Origin: Streptomyces sp. NBC_00247
GTDB taxonomy: Bacteria > Actinomycetota > Actinomycetes > Streptomycetales > Streptomycetaceae
Direction: 5' to 3'
Assembly (NCBI RefSeq): GCF_036188265.1
Contig: NZ_CP108093.1
Coordinates: forward strand, 310,001 to 374,000
Length of the DNA stretch: 64,000 nt
Numbering within the stretch: the first letter of the stretch is position 1; each line of letters starts with the position of its first letter. The translations under genes and the position numbers were made by a program. Positions 50,849 through 60,160 of the stretch are shown in pieces. The notes below the pieces were generated by a model. It searched no databases. It was given only the letters and a program-made list of their open reading frames with translations, and was not told the origin of the DNA.

Positions 50849-51808
50849 ATGGGCCGTTACAGCCGCCTGAGGGCGATTCGCCGGATGGACCCGGTGCGGG
50901 ACTGCGCCGAGATCCTCAGGCTGATGTCCCAGTACGAGTTCCCCTGGGACTACCGGCAGGGCGTGAGCGTCGCGTTCCTCCGCGACTTCGGCGTCCCCCG
51001 CATCTCCGTGACGCTCGACCGCACCCAGGAGTTCGAGCGGAACGGGCAGAGGCGCTACGACGACACGGTGCTGATCGGCTACGAGATGGCGGCCGACGGC
51101 TTCGACTCGGAGCGCGGGCGGGCCGCCGCCCGCCATCTCAACCGCATCCACGGCCGTTACCGCATCCCCAACGAGGACTACCTCTACGTCCTGGCCACCA
51201 CCGTCGTCGGACCGAAGCGCTGGATCGACCGGTTCGGCTGGCGCCCCCTGTGCCGGCAGGAGGTGCAGGCCCTGGCCGAGGTCGGCCGGAACATGGGCCG
51301 GATGATGGGCATCGCATCGGTCCCCGCCACCTATGCGGAGTTCGAAGCGCTGCTCGACGCGTACGAGACCGAGATGTTCGCCCCGGCCCCGGCGAACCGC
51401 CGGGTCGCGACCGCCACCTTACGGACGATGACGAGCTGGTACCCGTCCCCGCTGCGCCCGCTGGTCGCCCGCTTCGCCCTGGCGCTCCTGGACGAACCGC
51501 TGCTGCGGGCCCTGGGGTTCACCCCGCAGCCCCGCTGGTTCCGGGCCTTGGCGGTACGCGCGGTGCGGGCCCGTTCACACGGGGTACGGCTACTGCCCGC
51601 CAGGCCCGGATGGCTGCCCTCCCGGCCCCGGCCGCGCAGCTACCCGTTCGGCTACCGGCTCGACGATCTGGGGCCGCACTGGGCGCAGAACCGGCCGGTC
51701 GAGCCGCTGCCGGACGAGATGCCGGAGGTCTCGCCGGGTTCGGCACCCGGCGCTCGCCCCGCGCCCCGGCCCGGCGCGAGCCGGTCCGAAGGGCTCACCC
51801 GGCCGTGA
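50849..51808 (+). CDS. Second MpaB/DUF2236-type oxygenase family protein
   Basis: 319 residues. The RAAARHLNRIHGRYRIPNED and DYLYVLATTVVGPKRWIDRF segments, with WYPSPLRPLVARFALALLDE further on, place it in the DUF2236 group, but a different branch from its divergent neighbour. A Pro/Arg-rich 50-residue tail (SPGSAPGARPAPRPG) follows the domain. The stop lies 14 nt inside the convergent TetR gene, suggesting co-evolved neighbours. Likely a heme- or metal-dependent oxygenase with unknown substrate. Confidence 0.82.
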   Translation: MGRYSRLRAIRRMDPVRDCAEILRLMSQYEFPWDYRQGVSVAFLRDFGVPRISVTLDRTQEFERNGQRRYDDTVLIGYEMAADGFDSERGRAAARHLNRIHGRYRIPNEDYLYVLATTVVGPKRWIDRFGWRPLCRQEVQALAEVGRNMGRMMGIASVPATYAEFEALLDAYETEMFAPAPANRRVATATLRTMTSWYPSPLRPLVARFALALLDEPLLRALGFTPQPRWFRALAVRAVRARSHGVRLLPARPGWLPSRPRPRSYPFGYRLDDLGPHWAQNRPVEPLPDEMPEVSPGSAPGARPAPRPGASRSEGLTRP

Positions 51809-52430
51809 GGAGCGGGACGAGGCAGCGGCGGGCGAAGGCCGCCACCTGCTCGTCGTCGTCGAGTTCGAAGCAGCTCAGCGGGTTGAGGAGGAAGGAGACG
51901 GTGATGCGCACCATCACCTCCGCGACCGGCGCCGAGTCCGTCGCCGGCCGGCCCTCCATCCGCTGGGCGTGCTGGAGGCGGTCGGTCAGGAAGTCACGCA
52001 TGGCGAGGAACGCGGGACCGCTGTCCACCGTGAGGAAGGGCAGCATGACCTCCGGTTCCAGCCTCAGCAGACCGCCGATGAGGGGATGTTCGCGCACGTG
52101 CCGGAGCACCGCCACGAACCCGGTGACCAACCGGTCCTCCACCGAGGGCAGTTCGGACACCGCCTCGTCCACCTCGCCGACGAAGCGGCGGTACTCGCGC
52201 AGCAGACACGCGGCGACCAGGGCATCCTTGTTGCCGATGCGCCGGTAGACCGTGACCCGGGACACCTTGGCCCGCCTGGCCACGTCGTCGACGGTCGAGC
52301 GGCGCAGCCCGAAGGTCATGAACTGTTCACGGGCCGCGTCGAGGATCTGCTCGCTCAACTCGTCCGAGGGTGGCGTCTCTTCGAGCGCCCTCGTCATCAG
52401 CGCCTCTTCGCCGGCCGCCGGTACCGTCAT
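51795..52430 (-). CDS. TetR-family transcriptional regulator
   Basis: 211 residues; a start at 52397 (MTRALEETPP) is possible. N-terminal HTH: AREQFMTFGLRRSTVDDVAR, then AKVSRVTVYRRIGNKDALVA. The helical ligand domain ends LNPLSCFELDDDEQVAAFAR. Its 3' end overlaps the second MpaB-type gene. The obvious target is the 26-bp dyad at 50711-50736 between the MpaB-type pair. Confidence 0.9.
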   Translation of the reverse strand: MTVPAAGEEALMTRALEETPPSDELSEQILDAAREQFMTFGLRRSTVDDVARRAKVSRVTVYRRIGNKDALVAACLLREYRRFVGEVDEAVSELPSVEDRLVTGFVAVLRHVREHPLIGGLLRLEPEVMLPFLTVDSGPAFLAMRDFLTDRLQHAQRMEGRPATDSAPVAEVMVRITVSFLLNPLSCFELDDDEQVAAFARRCLVPLLTAG

Positions 52431-52600
52431 GAGCTCTCCCCGTGTCGCTGCCCCCGCGCCAGCTTAACCGTCGGTGCTACGAAGAGACATGCCTCGCCGC
52501 TCTGTCTCCCACCGGGGAACGCCTCGCGACGGACGGGGTCGGCGCCCAGGCGCGCCGGCATCACGGTCCGATCCCCCCGGCGCCCACGGACCGCTGGGGC

Positions 52601-53077
52601 TCACCCGAGGTCGTACACCGTGACGGAGAGCTCGCGGCTCACCAGCCGCCGTTCTATGAGCGGTTCCACCCGCGACCACGTACCGCCGGCGAGTCCGCAG
52701 CCGATCCTCGGCATGTGGACGGACGCGCCCAGCTCGGCGGCGCGCACGGCCACTGTCTCCAGGCCGGTGTCGATCGCCTCGTACCGTACGGGTACGCCGC
52801 CGCTCCCCCTGCGCATTCCGCGTTGGCCCACCAGGTTGGCCACCCACACGTAAGGGTCGACGTGGACGAACTGGACGGCACCGAGCGCGAAGTCGTTACC
52901 CGCGCGGCCGCGGTGCCACCGGCGGTAGGCCGCCTCGGGCTCCGGCCAGCGGTGCGAGAGGGCCAGTACGAAACCCTTGCCCCAGCCGCCGAGGTCGTTG
53001 CAGACGTGCACGATCAGCTTGACGCCCTTGGCCTGCGGGGCGGTGGCGTCGCCCTTCAGATAAGTGATCCCCGACAT
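52601..53077 (-). CDS. Macrodomain protein (ADP-ribose-binding, Poa1/TARG1-like)
   Basis: 158 residues from ATG 53077. Macro fold: MSGITYLKGDATAPQAKGVK, VHVCNDLGGWGKGFVLALS (ADP-ribose pocket), IGCGLAGGTWSRVEPLIERR (phosphate loop). The NDLGGWGKGF form is that of small single-domain phosphatase or deacylase macrodomains that process ADP-ribose-1''-phosphate or ADP-ribosyl-glutamate. No ADP-ribosyltransferase is adjacent. Confidence 0.88.
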   Translation of the reverse strand: MSGITYLKGDATAPQAKGVKLIVHVCNDLGGWGKGFVLALSHRWPEPEAAYRRWHRGRAGNDFALGAVQFVHVDPYVWVANLVGQRGMRRGSGGVPVRYEAIDTGLETVAVRAAELGASVHMPRIGCGLAGGTWSRVEPLIERRLVSRELSVTVYDLG

Positions 53078-53219
53078 GCGCCCACCGTACGGGCACCCAC
53101 CGACAACGGCCCCTGCGAGGGTTTCACCACAGTGGTGAGACAGCAATACTGTTGCACCTGATCGCCGCACCGGGTCGGTCAGGAACGATCCGGACGTCTC
53201 CGGGCACCGAGGAGCAGAC

Positions 53220-53966
53220 ATGGCGACCGCGCCCGAGGAGCCGACCCTCACCGTCGACGAGCTGGCGGCCCGGGCGGGGGTGACCGTGCGCACGGTGCGT
53301 TTCTACAGCACCCGGGGGCTGTTGCCGCCTCCGGTCATCGGCCCGCGCCGGGTGGGACACTACGGGCACGGTCATCTGTCGCGGCTGGCGCTGATCGAGG
53401 AACTCCAGCGCCAGGGAATGACGCTGGCCGCGATCGAACGGTATCTGGAGCAGCTGCCGGAGGATCTCAGCGCCCACGATCTGGCGATCCACCGGGCGCT
53501 GGTGGCGTCCTGGGCTCCGGACGGGGTCGAGGAGATGACCGGCCCGGAACTGGAGCGGCGGGCGGGCCGGCCGCTCACCGCGGAGGATCTCGACCGGCTG
53601 GCGGCGATGGGGGTGCTGCGGGACGGGCCGGAGGGGGGCGCCCCGTCGCCCGAGGGCGTCCACCGGGTCGATCCGGGGCTGCTCATGCTCGGGGTGGAGC
53701 TGCTGGACGTACCGATCGCGCACGAGACGATCCTCAGGGCGCATACCGTCATGCTGGAGCACACCCGGTCGGCCGCGGCGGAGTTGACCCGGCTCTTCCG
53801 GGACGAGGTGTGGAGTCCGTACCGGGAGCGGGAGGCGGACCCGGAGCACGTGTCGGCGATGAAGTCGCTCTCGGCCCACATGCAGCCGCTGGTGTTGCAG
53901 GCCCTGGTGACCGCGTTCCAGCGGTCGCTGACGGCCGAACTGCGCGCCGCCTTCCAGGCGTCGTGA
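53220..53966 (+). CDS. MerR-family transcriptional regulator
   Basis: 248 residues. N-terminal MerR DNA-binding domain (LTVDELAARAGVTVRTVRFY, LIEELQRQGMTLAAIERYLE) and a long helical C-terminal half without metal-type cysteines, so an organic signal is more likely. It converges on the beta-oxidation cluster, separated by a terminator. Whether it controls that cluster is unknown. Confidence 0.88.
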   Translation: MATAPEEPTLTVDELAARAGVTVRTVRFYSTRGLLPPPVIGPRRVGHYGHGHLSRLALIEELQRQGMTLAAIERYLEQLPEDLSAHDLAIHRALVASWAPDGVEEMTGPELERRAGRPLTAEDLDRLAAMGVLRDGPEGGAPSPEGVHRVDPGLLMLGVELLDVPIAHETILRAHTVMLEHTRSAAAELTRLFRDEVWSPYREREADPEHVSAMKSLSAHMQPLVLQALVTAFQRSLTAELRAAFQAS

Positions 53967-53973
53967 CCGTACG

Positions 53974-54013
53974 CCCGGGAGGTGGCCGGCCGCGGGGCGG
54001 ACCACCTCCCGGG
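53974..54013. terminator. Bidirectional terminator between MerR and FadB-like genes
   Basis: A perfect 12-bp stem: CCCGGGAGGTGG (53974-53985) and CCACCTCCCGGG (54002-54013), 16-nt loop. It lies between the two convergent stops, 7 nt from each. Confidence 0.7.
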
Positions 54014-54020
54014 ATTCGGC

Positions 54021-56192
54021 TCAGTCGTGGAAGGTCTCGCCCCGCTCCGCCATCTCCACCAGCCGGGCGGGCGGCAGGAAGCGGTCTCCGTACCGTTCGG
54101 CGAGTTCGCGGGCGCGGGCCACGAAACCGGGCAGGCCGCCCTCGTACCCGTTGACGTAACCGAGGACGCCGCCGGTCCACGGGGGGAAGCCGATGCCCAT
54201 GATGGAGCCGATGTTGGCGTCGGCGACCGAGACGAGGACGTTCTCCTCCAGGCAGCGGACGCTGTCCAGGGCCTCGGAGAAGAGCATCCGCTCCTTCATG
54301 TCCTCGAACGGGATCGTGTGGCCGGCCTTGCCGAAGTGCTCGCGCAGCCCCGGCCAGAGCGCGCCGCGCCGGCCGGACTCGTCGTACTCGTAGAACCCGG
54401 CGCCCCCGCTGCGTCCAGGCCGTTCGAACTCCTCGACCATCCGGTCCACCACCGCGTCGGAAGGGTGCGGGGCCCAGGTTCCGCCGGACTCCTCGATCGC
54501 GCGCCGGGTCTCGTTGCGGATCCTGCGGGGCAGGGTGAGGGTCAGCTCGTCCATCAGGGAGAGGACCTTCGCCGGGTAGCCGGCCTGGGCGGCGGCCTGT
54601 TCGACGGAGGCGGGCTCGATGCCCTCGCCGACCATCGCGACGCCCTCGTTGATGAAGTGGCCGATGACGCGCGAGGTGAAGAAGCCGCGCGAGTCGTTGA
54701 CCACGATCGGGGTCTTCTTGATCTGGCGGACCAGGTCGAAGGCGCGGGCCAGCGCCTCGTCGCCGGTGGCCGCGCCCTTGATGATCTCGACCAGCGGCAT
54801 CTTGTCGACCGGCGAGAAGAAGTGCAGCCCGACGAAGTCGGCGGTGCGGGTGACGCCTTCGGCGAGGACGGTGATGGGCAGCGTGGAGGTGTTGGAGCAG
54901 AGCAGCGCGTCGGGGGCGACGATGTCCTGGATCTCCTGGAAGACCTTGTGCTTGAGGGCGGTGTCCTCGAAGACGGCCTCGATGACGGCGTCGCATCCGG
55001 CGAGGTCGGCGGGGTCGCCGGTCGGGGTGATCCGGGCGAGCAGTTCGTCGCGGGCGGCCTCGGTCGTGCGTCCTCGGGAGAGCGCCTTGGCCAGCAGCTT
55101 CTCGCTGTGGGCCTTGCCCTTCGCGGCGGCCTCGGTGGTGACGTCCTTGAGGACGACCTCGATTCCGGCCCGGGCGCAGGAGTAGGCGATGCCGGCGCCC
55201 ATCATGCCGGCGCCGAGCACGGCGACCTTGCGGACCGTGCGGCCCGGGACGCCTTCGGGTCGGCTGGCGCCGGAGTTGACGGCCTGGAGGTCGAAGAAGA
55301 ACGCCTGGATCATGTTCTTGGCGACCTGCCCGGTGACCAGCTCGGTGAAGTACCGGGCCTCGATGGTCTGCGCGGTCTCGAAGTCGACCTGCGAGCCCTC
55401 GACGGCCGCCGCCAGGATGTTGCGGGGCGCGGGCATCGGGGCCCCGGCGATCTGCTTCTTGAGGTTGGCGGGGAAGGCCGGGAGGTTGGCGGCGAACCTG
55501 GGGTTGGACGGAGTGCCGCCGGGAATCCGGTACCCCTTCACGTCCCAGGGCTGCTGGGACTCGGGGTGCGCGTCGATGAAGGCGCGGGCCTTCTCCAGCA
55601 TCTCCTCGCGGGTGGCGGCCACTTCGTGGACGAGGCCGTTCTCCAGGGCGCGGGCCGGGGTGTACCGGGTGCCCTGGAGCAGCACCTTGAGCAGCGCGTC
55701 GGCGATGCCCATCAGGCGTACGGTACGGGTCACACCGCCGCCCGCCGGGAGCAGGCCGAGGGTGACCTCGGGGAGACCGATGCGGGAGCCCGGGGCGTCC
55801 AGGGCGATCCGGTGGTGGCAGGCGAGCGCGATCTCGTAACCGCCGCCGAGCGCCGTGCCGTTGATGGCGGCGACCACCGGGATGCCGAGGGTCTCGATGC
55901 GGCGCAGGGCCCGCTTGATGCCCATCCCGGTGTCGAAGACGGCTTGGGCGTCCTCGGGCCGGGCCTTGATCATCTCCTTGAGGTCTCCCCCGGCGAAGAA
56001 GGTCTTCTTCGCGGAGGTGACGATGATGCCGCGGATGTTCTCCTTCTCGGCCTCGGCGCGGTCGGCGACGGCCGCGACGGACCGGGTGAAGGCCTGGTTC
56101 ATCGTGTTGGCGGACTGGTCGGGGTCGTCGAGGACGAGGGTGACGACGCCGGTCCCGTCCTCTTCCCAGCGGATGGTCGTGCTCTCGGTCAT
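54021..56192 (-). CDS. Multifunctional fatty acid oxidation protein (FadB/FadJ-like)
   Basis: 723 residues. N-terminal enoyl-CoA hydratase domain (FFAGGDLKEMI, ALGGGYEIALACHHRIALD, GSRIGLPEVTLGLLPAGGG), then 3-hydroxyacyl-CoA dehydrogenase (VAVLGAGMMGAGIAYSCARA, VGLHFFSPVDKMPLVEII, GFFTSRVIGHFINEG), ending with GIGFPPWTGGVLGYV. It carries out hydration and NAD-dependent oxidation of 2-enoyl-CoA. The thiolase gene 48 nt upstream supplies the last step of the cycle. Confidence 0.95.
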   Translation of the reverse strand: MTESTTIRWEEDGTGVVTLVLDDPDQSANTMNQAFTRSVAAVADRAEAEKENIRGIIVTSAKKTFFAGGDLKEMIKARPEDAQAVFDTGMGIKRALRRIETLGIPVVAAINGTALGGGYEIALACHHRIALDAPGSRIGLPEVTLGLLPAGGGVTRTVRLMGIADALLKVLLQGTRYTPARALENGLVHEVAATREEMLEKARAFIDAHPESQQPWDVKGYRIPGGTPSNPRFAANLPAFPANLKKQIAGAPMPAPRNILAAAVEGSQVDFETAQTIEARYFTELVTGQVAKNMIQAFFFDLQAVNSGASRPEGVPGRTVRKVAVLGAGMMGAGIAYSCARAGIEVVLKDVTTEAAAKGKAHSEKLLAKALSRGRTTEAARDELLARITPTGDPADLAGCDAVIEAVFEDTALKHKVFQEIQDIVAPDALLCSNTSTLPITVLAEGVTRTADFVGLHFFSPVDKMPLVEIIKGAATGDEALARAFDLVRQIKKTPIVVNDSRGFFTSRVIGHFINEGVAMVGEGIEPASVEQAAAQAGYPAKVLSLMDELTLTLPRRIRNETRRAIEESGGTWAPHPSDAVVDRMVEEFERPGRSGGAGFYEYDESGRRGALWPGLREHFGKAGHTIPFEDMKERMLFSEALDSVRCLEENVLVSVADANIGSIMGIGFPPWTGGVLGYVNGYEGGLPGFVARARELAERYGDRFLPPARLVEMAERGETFHD

Positions 56193-56240
56193 GGGGTGTC
56201 TTCTCCGTAGGCAGGCGGGCGTGGCGGGGGACGGGGCCGG

Positions 56241-57455
56241 TCAGACGCGTTCGACGACGGTGGCGACGCCCATGCCGCCGCCCACGCAGAGGGTGACGAG
56301 TCCGTACCGCAGGTCGCGCCGTTCCAGTTCGTCGACGATGGTGCCGAGGATCATCGCGCCGGTGGCGCCGAGCGGGTGACCGAGCGCGATGGCTCCGCCG
56401 TTGACGTTGACCTTGTCCAGGCCGATGCCCATGTCCCGGACGAAGCGCAGCACCACTCCGGCGAACGCTTCGTTGATCTCGACGAGGTCGATGTCGTCGA
56501 TGGTCAGTCCGGCCTTGGCGAGCGCCTTGCGGGAGGCGGGGGCGGGTCCGGTGAGCATGATGGTGGGCTCGGAGCCGGAGACGGCGGCGGAGACGATCCG
56601 GGCGCGCGGGGTGAGGCCGTAGCGCTCCCCGACCTCCTTCGAGCCGACCGCCACGAGCGCGGCGCCGTCCACGATCCCGGAGGAGTTTCCCGCGTGGTGG
56701 ACGTGGTCGATCTTCTCGACCCAGTGGTACTTCTGCAGGGCCACCGCGTCGAAGCCGCCCAGTTCGCCGATGGTGGCGAAGGAGGGCTTGAGGGCGGCGA
56801 GCGAGTCGGCGGTGGTGCCGGGGCGCAGGTGCTCGTCGTGGTCGAGGACGACGAGTCCGTTGCGGTCCTTGACGGGGACCACGGAACGGCCGAAGCGGCC
56901 TTCCTTCCACGCCTCGGCGGCGCGTTCCTGGGAGAGGGCGGCGTACTCGTCGACGTCACGGCGGGAGAAGCCCTCGACGGTGGCGATGAGGTCGGCGCCG
57001 ATGCCCTGCGGGGCGAAGCCGGTCTCGAAGCTGGTCATCGGGTCCATCGCCCAGGCGCCGCCGTCGGAGCCCATGGGTACGCGGGACATGGACTCGACGC
57101 CGCCGGCGAGGACGAGGTCCTCCCAGCCCGAACGGACCTTCGCGGCCGCGAGGTTGACGGCTTCGAGGCCGGAAGCACAGAAGCGGTTCTCCTGGACCCC
57201 GGCGACGGAGTCCGGGAGTCCCGCCGCGATGGCCGCGATGCGGGCGATGTCGGAGCCCTGGTCGCCGAGCGGGCTGACGACGCCGAGGACGATGTCGTCG
57301 ATGGCCGCCGGGTCGAGTCCGGGGAAGCGGGCGCGGATCTCGTGGATGAGGCCGACGACCAGGTCGATCGGCTTGGTGCCGTGCAGGGCACCGTTGGCCT
57401 TGCCGCGACCGCGCGGGGTGCGGATCGCGTCGTAGACGAACGCTTCGGTACTCAA
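56241..57455 (-). CDS. Acetyl-CoA C-acyltransferase (thiolase)
   Basis: 404 residues. Nucleophile [16 protein letters not shown], His in [17 protein letters not shown], and second Cys in [13 protein letters not shown]. It cleaves 3-ketoacyl-CoA with CoA. Same strand and close to the FadB-like protein, forming the complete beta-oxidation pair; the acyl-CoA dehydrogenase lies 82 nt upstream. Confidence 0.95.
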   Translation of the reverse strand: MSTEAFVYDAIRTPRGRGKANGALHGTKPIDLVVGLIHEIRARFPGLDPAAIDDIVLGVVSPLGDQGSDIARIAAIAAGLPDSVAGVQENRFCASGLEAVNLAAAKVRSGWEDLVLAGGVESMSRVPMGSDGGAWAMDPMTSFETGFAPQGIGADLIATVEGFSRRDVDEYAALSQERAAEAWKEGRFGRSVVPVKDRNGLVVLDHDEHLRPGTTADSLAALKPSFATIGELGGFDAVALQKYHWVEKIDHVHHAGNSSGIVDGAALVAVGSKEVGERYGLTPRARIVSAAVSGSEPTIMLTGPAPASRKALAKAGLTIDDIDLVEINEAFAGVVLRFVRDMGIGLDKVNVNGGAIALGHPLGATGAMILGTIVDELERRDLRYGLVTLCVGGGMGVATVVERV

Positions 57456-57537
57456 GACAACAGCCTTTCGGGGGGCGGGATTTCGATATGTCCGGGTGCG
57501 TGCGGACGTCCGGGGATCAGGACGGCGGGGAACGGGC

Positions 57538-58680
57538 TCAGGACAGCAGGGAGCGGCCGATGATCTCCTTCATGATCTCGGTCGTGCCGCCGTAGATCGT
57601 CTGGATGCGTCCGTCGGTGAAGGCCCTGGCCACCGGGAACTCCGCCATGTAGCCGTATCCGCCGTGCAGTTGGAGACAGCGGTCGGCCACCCGCTTCTGG
57701 AGTTCGGTCGCCCACCACTTGGCCATCGAGGCGTGCACCGCGTCGAGCGTCCCCTCCGCGTGCTCGACGACGCACCGGTCGAGGAAGGTGCGGGTGACGG
57801 CGCACTCGGTGGCCATCTCGGCGATCTCGAAGCGGACGTGCTGGAGCTTCGCGAGCGGCCGGCCGAACGCCTCGCGCTCCTTGACGTACCGGGTGGTGAT
57901 CTCCAGCAGGTGTTCGGCGGCGGCGATCCCGGCGACCGCGATGCCCATGCGCTCCTGGGCCAGGTTGGTCATCAAGTGGAGGAATCCGCCGTCGCGTTCA
58001 CCGAGGAGGTTTTCCTTGGGGACGCGGACGTCGTGGAAGAAGAGCTCGGCGGTGTCCTGGGACTTCTGGCCGATCTTCTCCAGGTTGCGGCCTCGCTCGA
58101 AGCCCGCCGCGCCGCGTTCGACCACCAGCAGCGAGAGCCCCTTGGCGCCGCCCTCCGGCGACGTGCGGGCGACGACGACCACCAGGTCGGCCAGGATGCC
58201 GTTGGAGATGAAGGTCTTGGACCCGTTGAGCAGCCAGTGGTCGCCCCGGTCCTCGGCGGTCGTGCGGATGCCCTGAAGGTCGGAGCCGGCCCCCGGTTCG
58301 GTCATGGCGATCGCGGTGATGATCTCGCCCGAGCAGAAGCCCGGCAGCCAGCGCCGCTTCTGCTCCGGGGTGGAGAGCCCGGTCAGGTAGGGCCCGACTA
58401 TGTCGTTGTGCAGGCCGAGGGCGAGCCCGCTGACGCCCGCCCGGGTGAACTCCTCGGCCAGTACGGCGCTGTAGCGGAAGTCGTCGTTGCCGCCCCCGCC
58501 GAACTCCTCGGGGACCGCGAGGCCGAGCAGCCCCTGCCGCCCCGCCGCGCGCCATGCCTCGCGCGAGACGATGCCGTCCCGCTCCCACTGTTCGTAGTGC
58601 GGCAGGACCTCCTTGGCGAGGAAGGTGCGGACGGTCTCACGGAACGCGTCGTGCTCGGCGGCGAAGATCTGCCGTTTCAC
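57538..58680 (-). CDS. Acyl-CoA dehydrogenase
   Basis: 380 residues from GTG 58680 with GGAGG upstream. FAD-binding and substrate motifs: [73 protein letters not shown], and C-terminal [18 protein letters not shown]. It oxidises acyl-CoA to 2-enoyl-CoA, feeding the FadB-like protein. Chain length cannot be determined; the size fits the short/medium to isovaleryl-type group. Confidence 0.94.
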   Translation of the reverse strand: MKRQIFAAEHDAFRETVRTFLAKEVLPHYEQWERDGIVSREAWRAAGRQGLLGLAVPEEFGGGGNDDFRYSAVLAEEFTRAGVSGLALGLHNDIVGPYLTGLSTPEQKRRWLPGFCSGEIITAIAMTEPGAGSDLQGIRTTAEDRGDHWLLNGSKTFISNGILADLVVVVARTSPEGGAKGLSLLVVERGAAGFERGRNLEKIGQKSQDTAELFFHDVRVPKENLLGERDGGFLHLMTNLAQERMGIAVAGIAAAEHLLEITTRYVKEREAFGRPLAKLQHVRFEIAEMATECAVTRTFLDRCVVEHAEGTLDAVHASMAKWWATELQKRVADRCLQLHGGYGYMAEFPVARAFTDGRIQTIYGGTTEIMKEIIGRSLLS

Positions 58681-58765
58681 CGGGCCTCCTGGGGTGGCTT
58701 CGGATCGGTGCGGACCGGCCGGTCCGGCACGGTGCCGGTGGCCGTGGTGCGCGGGGCGTCCTGCG

Positions 58766-59908
58766 TCACGACGCCTCCTTCGGCGGCTCGCCGAGCAGTT
58801 CAGGTACGTCCCAGTCGGCCGCCACCGACTCGGTGCCGGTGCCGGGCAGGGCGGGGGCGCTCCGTACGGCGGTGGGGGTGGCGGAGAAGCGCGGGGCAGG
58901 GGCGGGCTGGGTGATCCCGGCGTGCTCCACGAAGGTGGCGCGGGCGGCGAGATGCGGGTGCCCCGGGGCCTCGCGCAGGGAGAGGACCGGGGCGACGCAG
59001 GCGTCGGTGCCCTCGAACACCTCGGTCCACTCGGCCCGGGTACGGGTACGGAACCGGGCCGCCACCGCGGTGCGCAGTTCCTCCCACCGGGCGAGGTCCG
59101 CGCGGTCCGGTACCGCGTCGGCGATACCGAGGAGCGCCACGAACTCGTCGTAGAACCGCTGTTCCAGCGGCCCGACCGCCATCGCCTCGCCGTCCGAGGT
59201 CGCGTACGTGCCGTAGAAGGGGCAGCCTCCGTCGAGGAGGTTGGAGCCGCGCCGGTCCTGCCAGGCGCCGGCCGCCAGCATGCCGTGGATCATCGTGGCG
59301 AGGTGGGCGGCGCCGTCGACGATCGCCGCGTCCACGACCTGCCCGCTCCCGCCGGGGGTACGGGCGTGCTGGAGGGCGGCCAGCACGCCGACGACGAGGT
59401 AGAGCGAGCCGCCCGCGTAGTCGCCGAGCAGGTTGGCCGGGACGGCCGGGGGCTCGCCGGGACGGCCGATCATGGAGAGGGTGCCGGTGGGCGCGAGGTA
59501 GGCGACGTCGTGCCCGGCGCGCTGGGCGAGCGGGCCGTCCTGGCCCCAGCCGGTCATCCGCCCGTAGACGAGCCGGGGGTTGCGGCCGAGGCAGGCGTCG
59601 GGGCCCACCCCGAGCCGTTCGGCGACCCCGGGGCGGTACCCCTCGATCAGGATGTCGGCGCGTTCGACGAGAGCGAGGACGGCCGAGGCGCCCGCTTCCG
59701 TCTTGAGGTCGAGCAGGACGGAGCGCTTGTTGCGGTTGGTCAGGTCGCGGGCCGGGTCGATGCCGAGCACCGCGCCACCGGGCCGGTCGACCCGGACCAC
59801 GTCCGCGCCGAGGTCGGCCAGCGTCATCGCGGCGAACGGGCCGGGGCCGATGCCCGCCAGTTCGACCACCCGCACTCCCGAGAGAGGGCCGTTCCCCGTC
59901 GCAGCCAT
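58766..59908 (-). CDS. CaiB/BaiF-type CoA-transferase / alpha-methylacyl-CoA racemase-like
   Basis: 380 residues from ATG 59908. LSGVRVVELAGIGPGPFAAM, LADLGADVVRVDRPGG, LTNRNKRSVLLDLKTEAG and LAQRAGHDVAYLAPTGTLSM are family III CoA-transferase features, closest to alpha-methylacyl-CoA racemases. It could epimerise 2-methyl branched acyl-CoA before beta-oxidation, which fits the cluster and the branched lipids of actinomycetes. First gene of the group; its promoter should lie in 59909-60160, shared with the divergent reductase. Confidence 0.9.
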   Translation of the reverse strand: MAATGNGPLSGVRVVELAGIGPGPFAAMTLADLGADVVRVDRPGGAVLGIDPARDLTNRNKRSVLLDLKTEAGASAVLALVERADILIEGYRPGVAERLGVGPDACLGRNPRLVYGRMTGWGQDGPLAQRAGHDVAYLAPTGTLSMIGRPGEPPAVPANLLGDYAGGSLYLVVGVLAALQHARTPGGSGQVVDAAIVDGAAHLATMIHGMLAAGAWQDRRGSNLLDGGCPFYGTYATSDGEAMAVGPLEQRFYDEFVALLGIADAVPDRADLARWEELRTAVAARFRTRTRAEWTEVFEGTDACVAPVLSLREAPGHPHLAARATFVEHAGITQPAPAPRFSATPTAVRSAPALPGTGTESVAADWDVPELLGEPPKEAS

Positions 59909-60160
59909 CAAGCCCCCAGCGGTGTGACACAACCGATGTAACATCGACGATGCTAAGAACGACCGTCGCTCCGCACAAGCCTTTCGGCAGAGCGACCGCT
60001 TAGTTTCTGCGCTTCCCATGGTGCACCGTCACGCGCCGTTCCGCGCCGAATGCCACGCGTCACCCGGCGGTGCCCGCGCGACCGGAGTGGTTCACGGGCC
60101 CGGGTCGCGGGTCTACTCTCGGCGGCCACCCACTTGGAGCCGGCCCCGTCGGAGGCACGT

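Noticed and set aside
53749..56910. Open frame of 1053 codons on the minus strand
   Set aside because: It covers the FadB-like gene in another frame, is dominated by Arg/Pro/Gly/His and matches no family. It is a shadow produced by extreme third-position GC.
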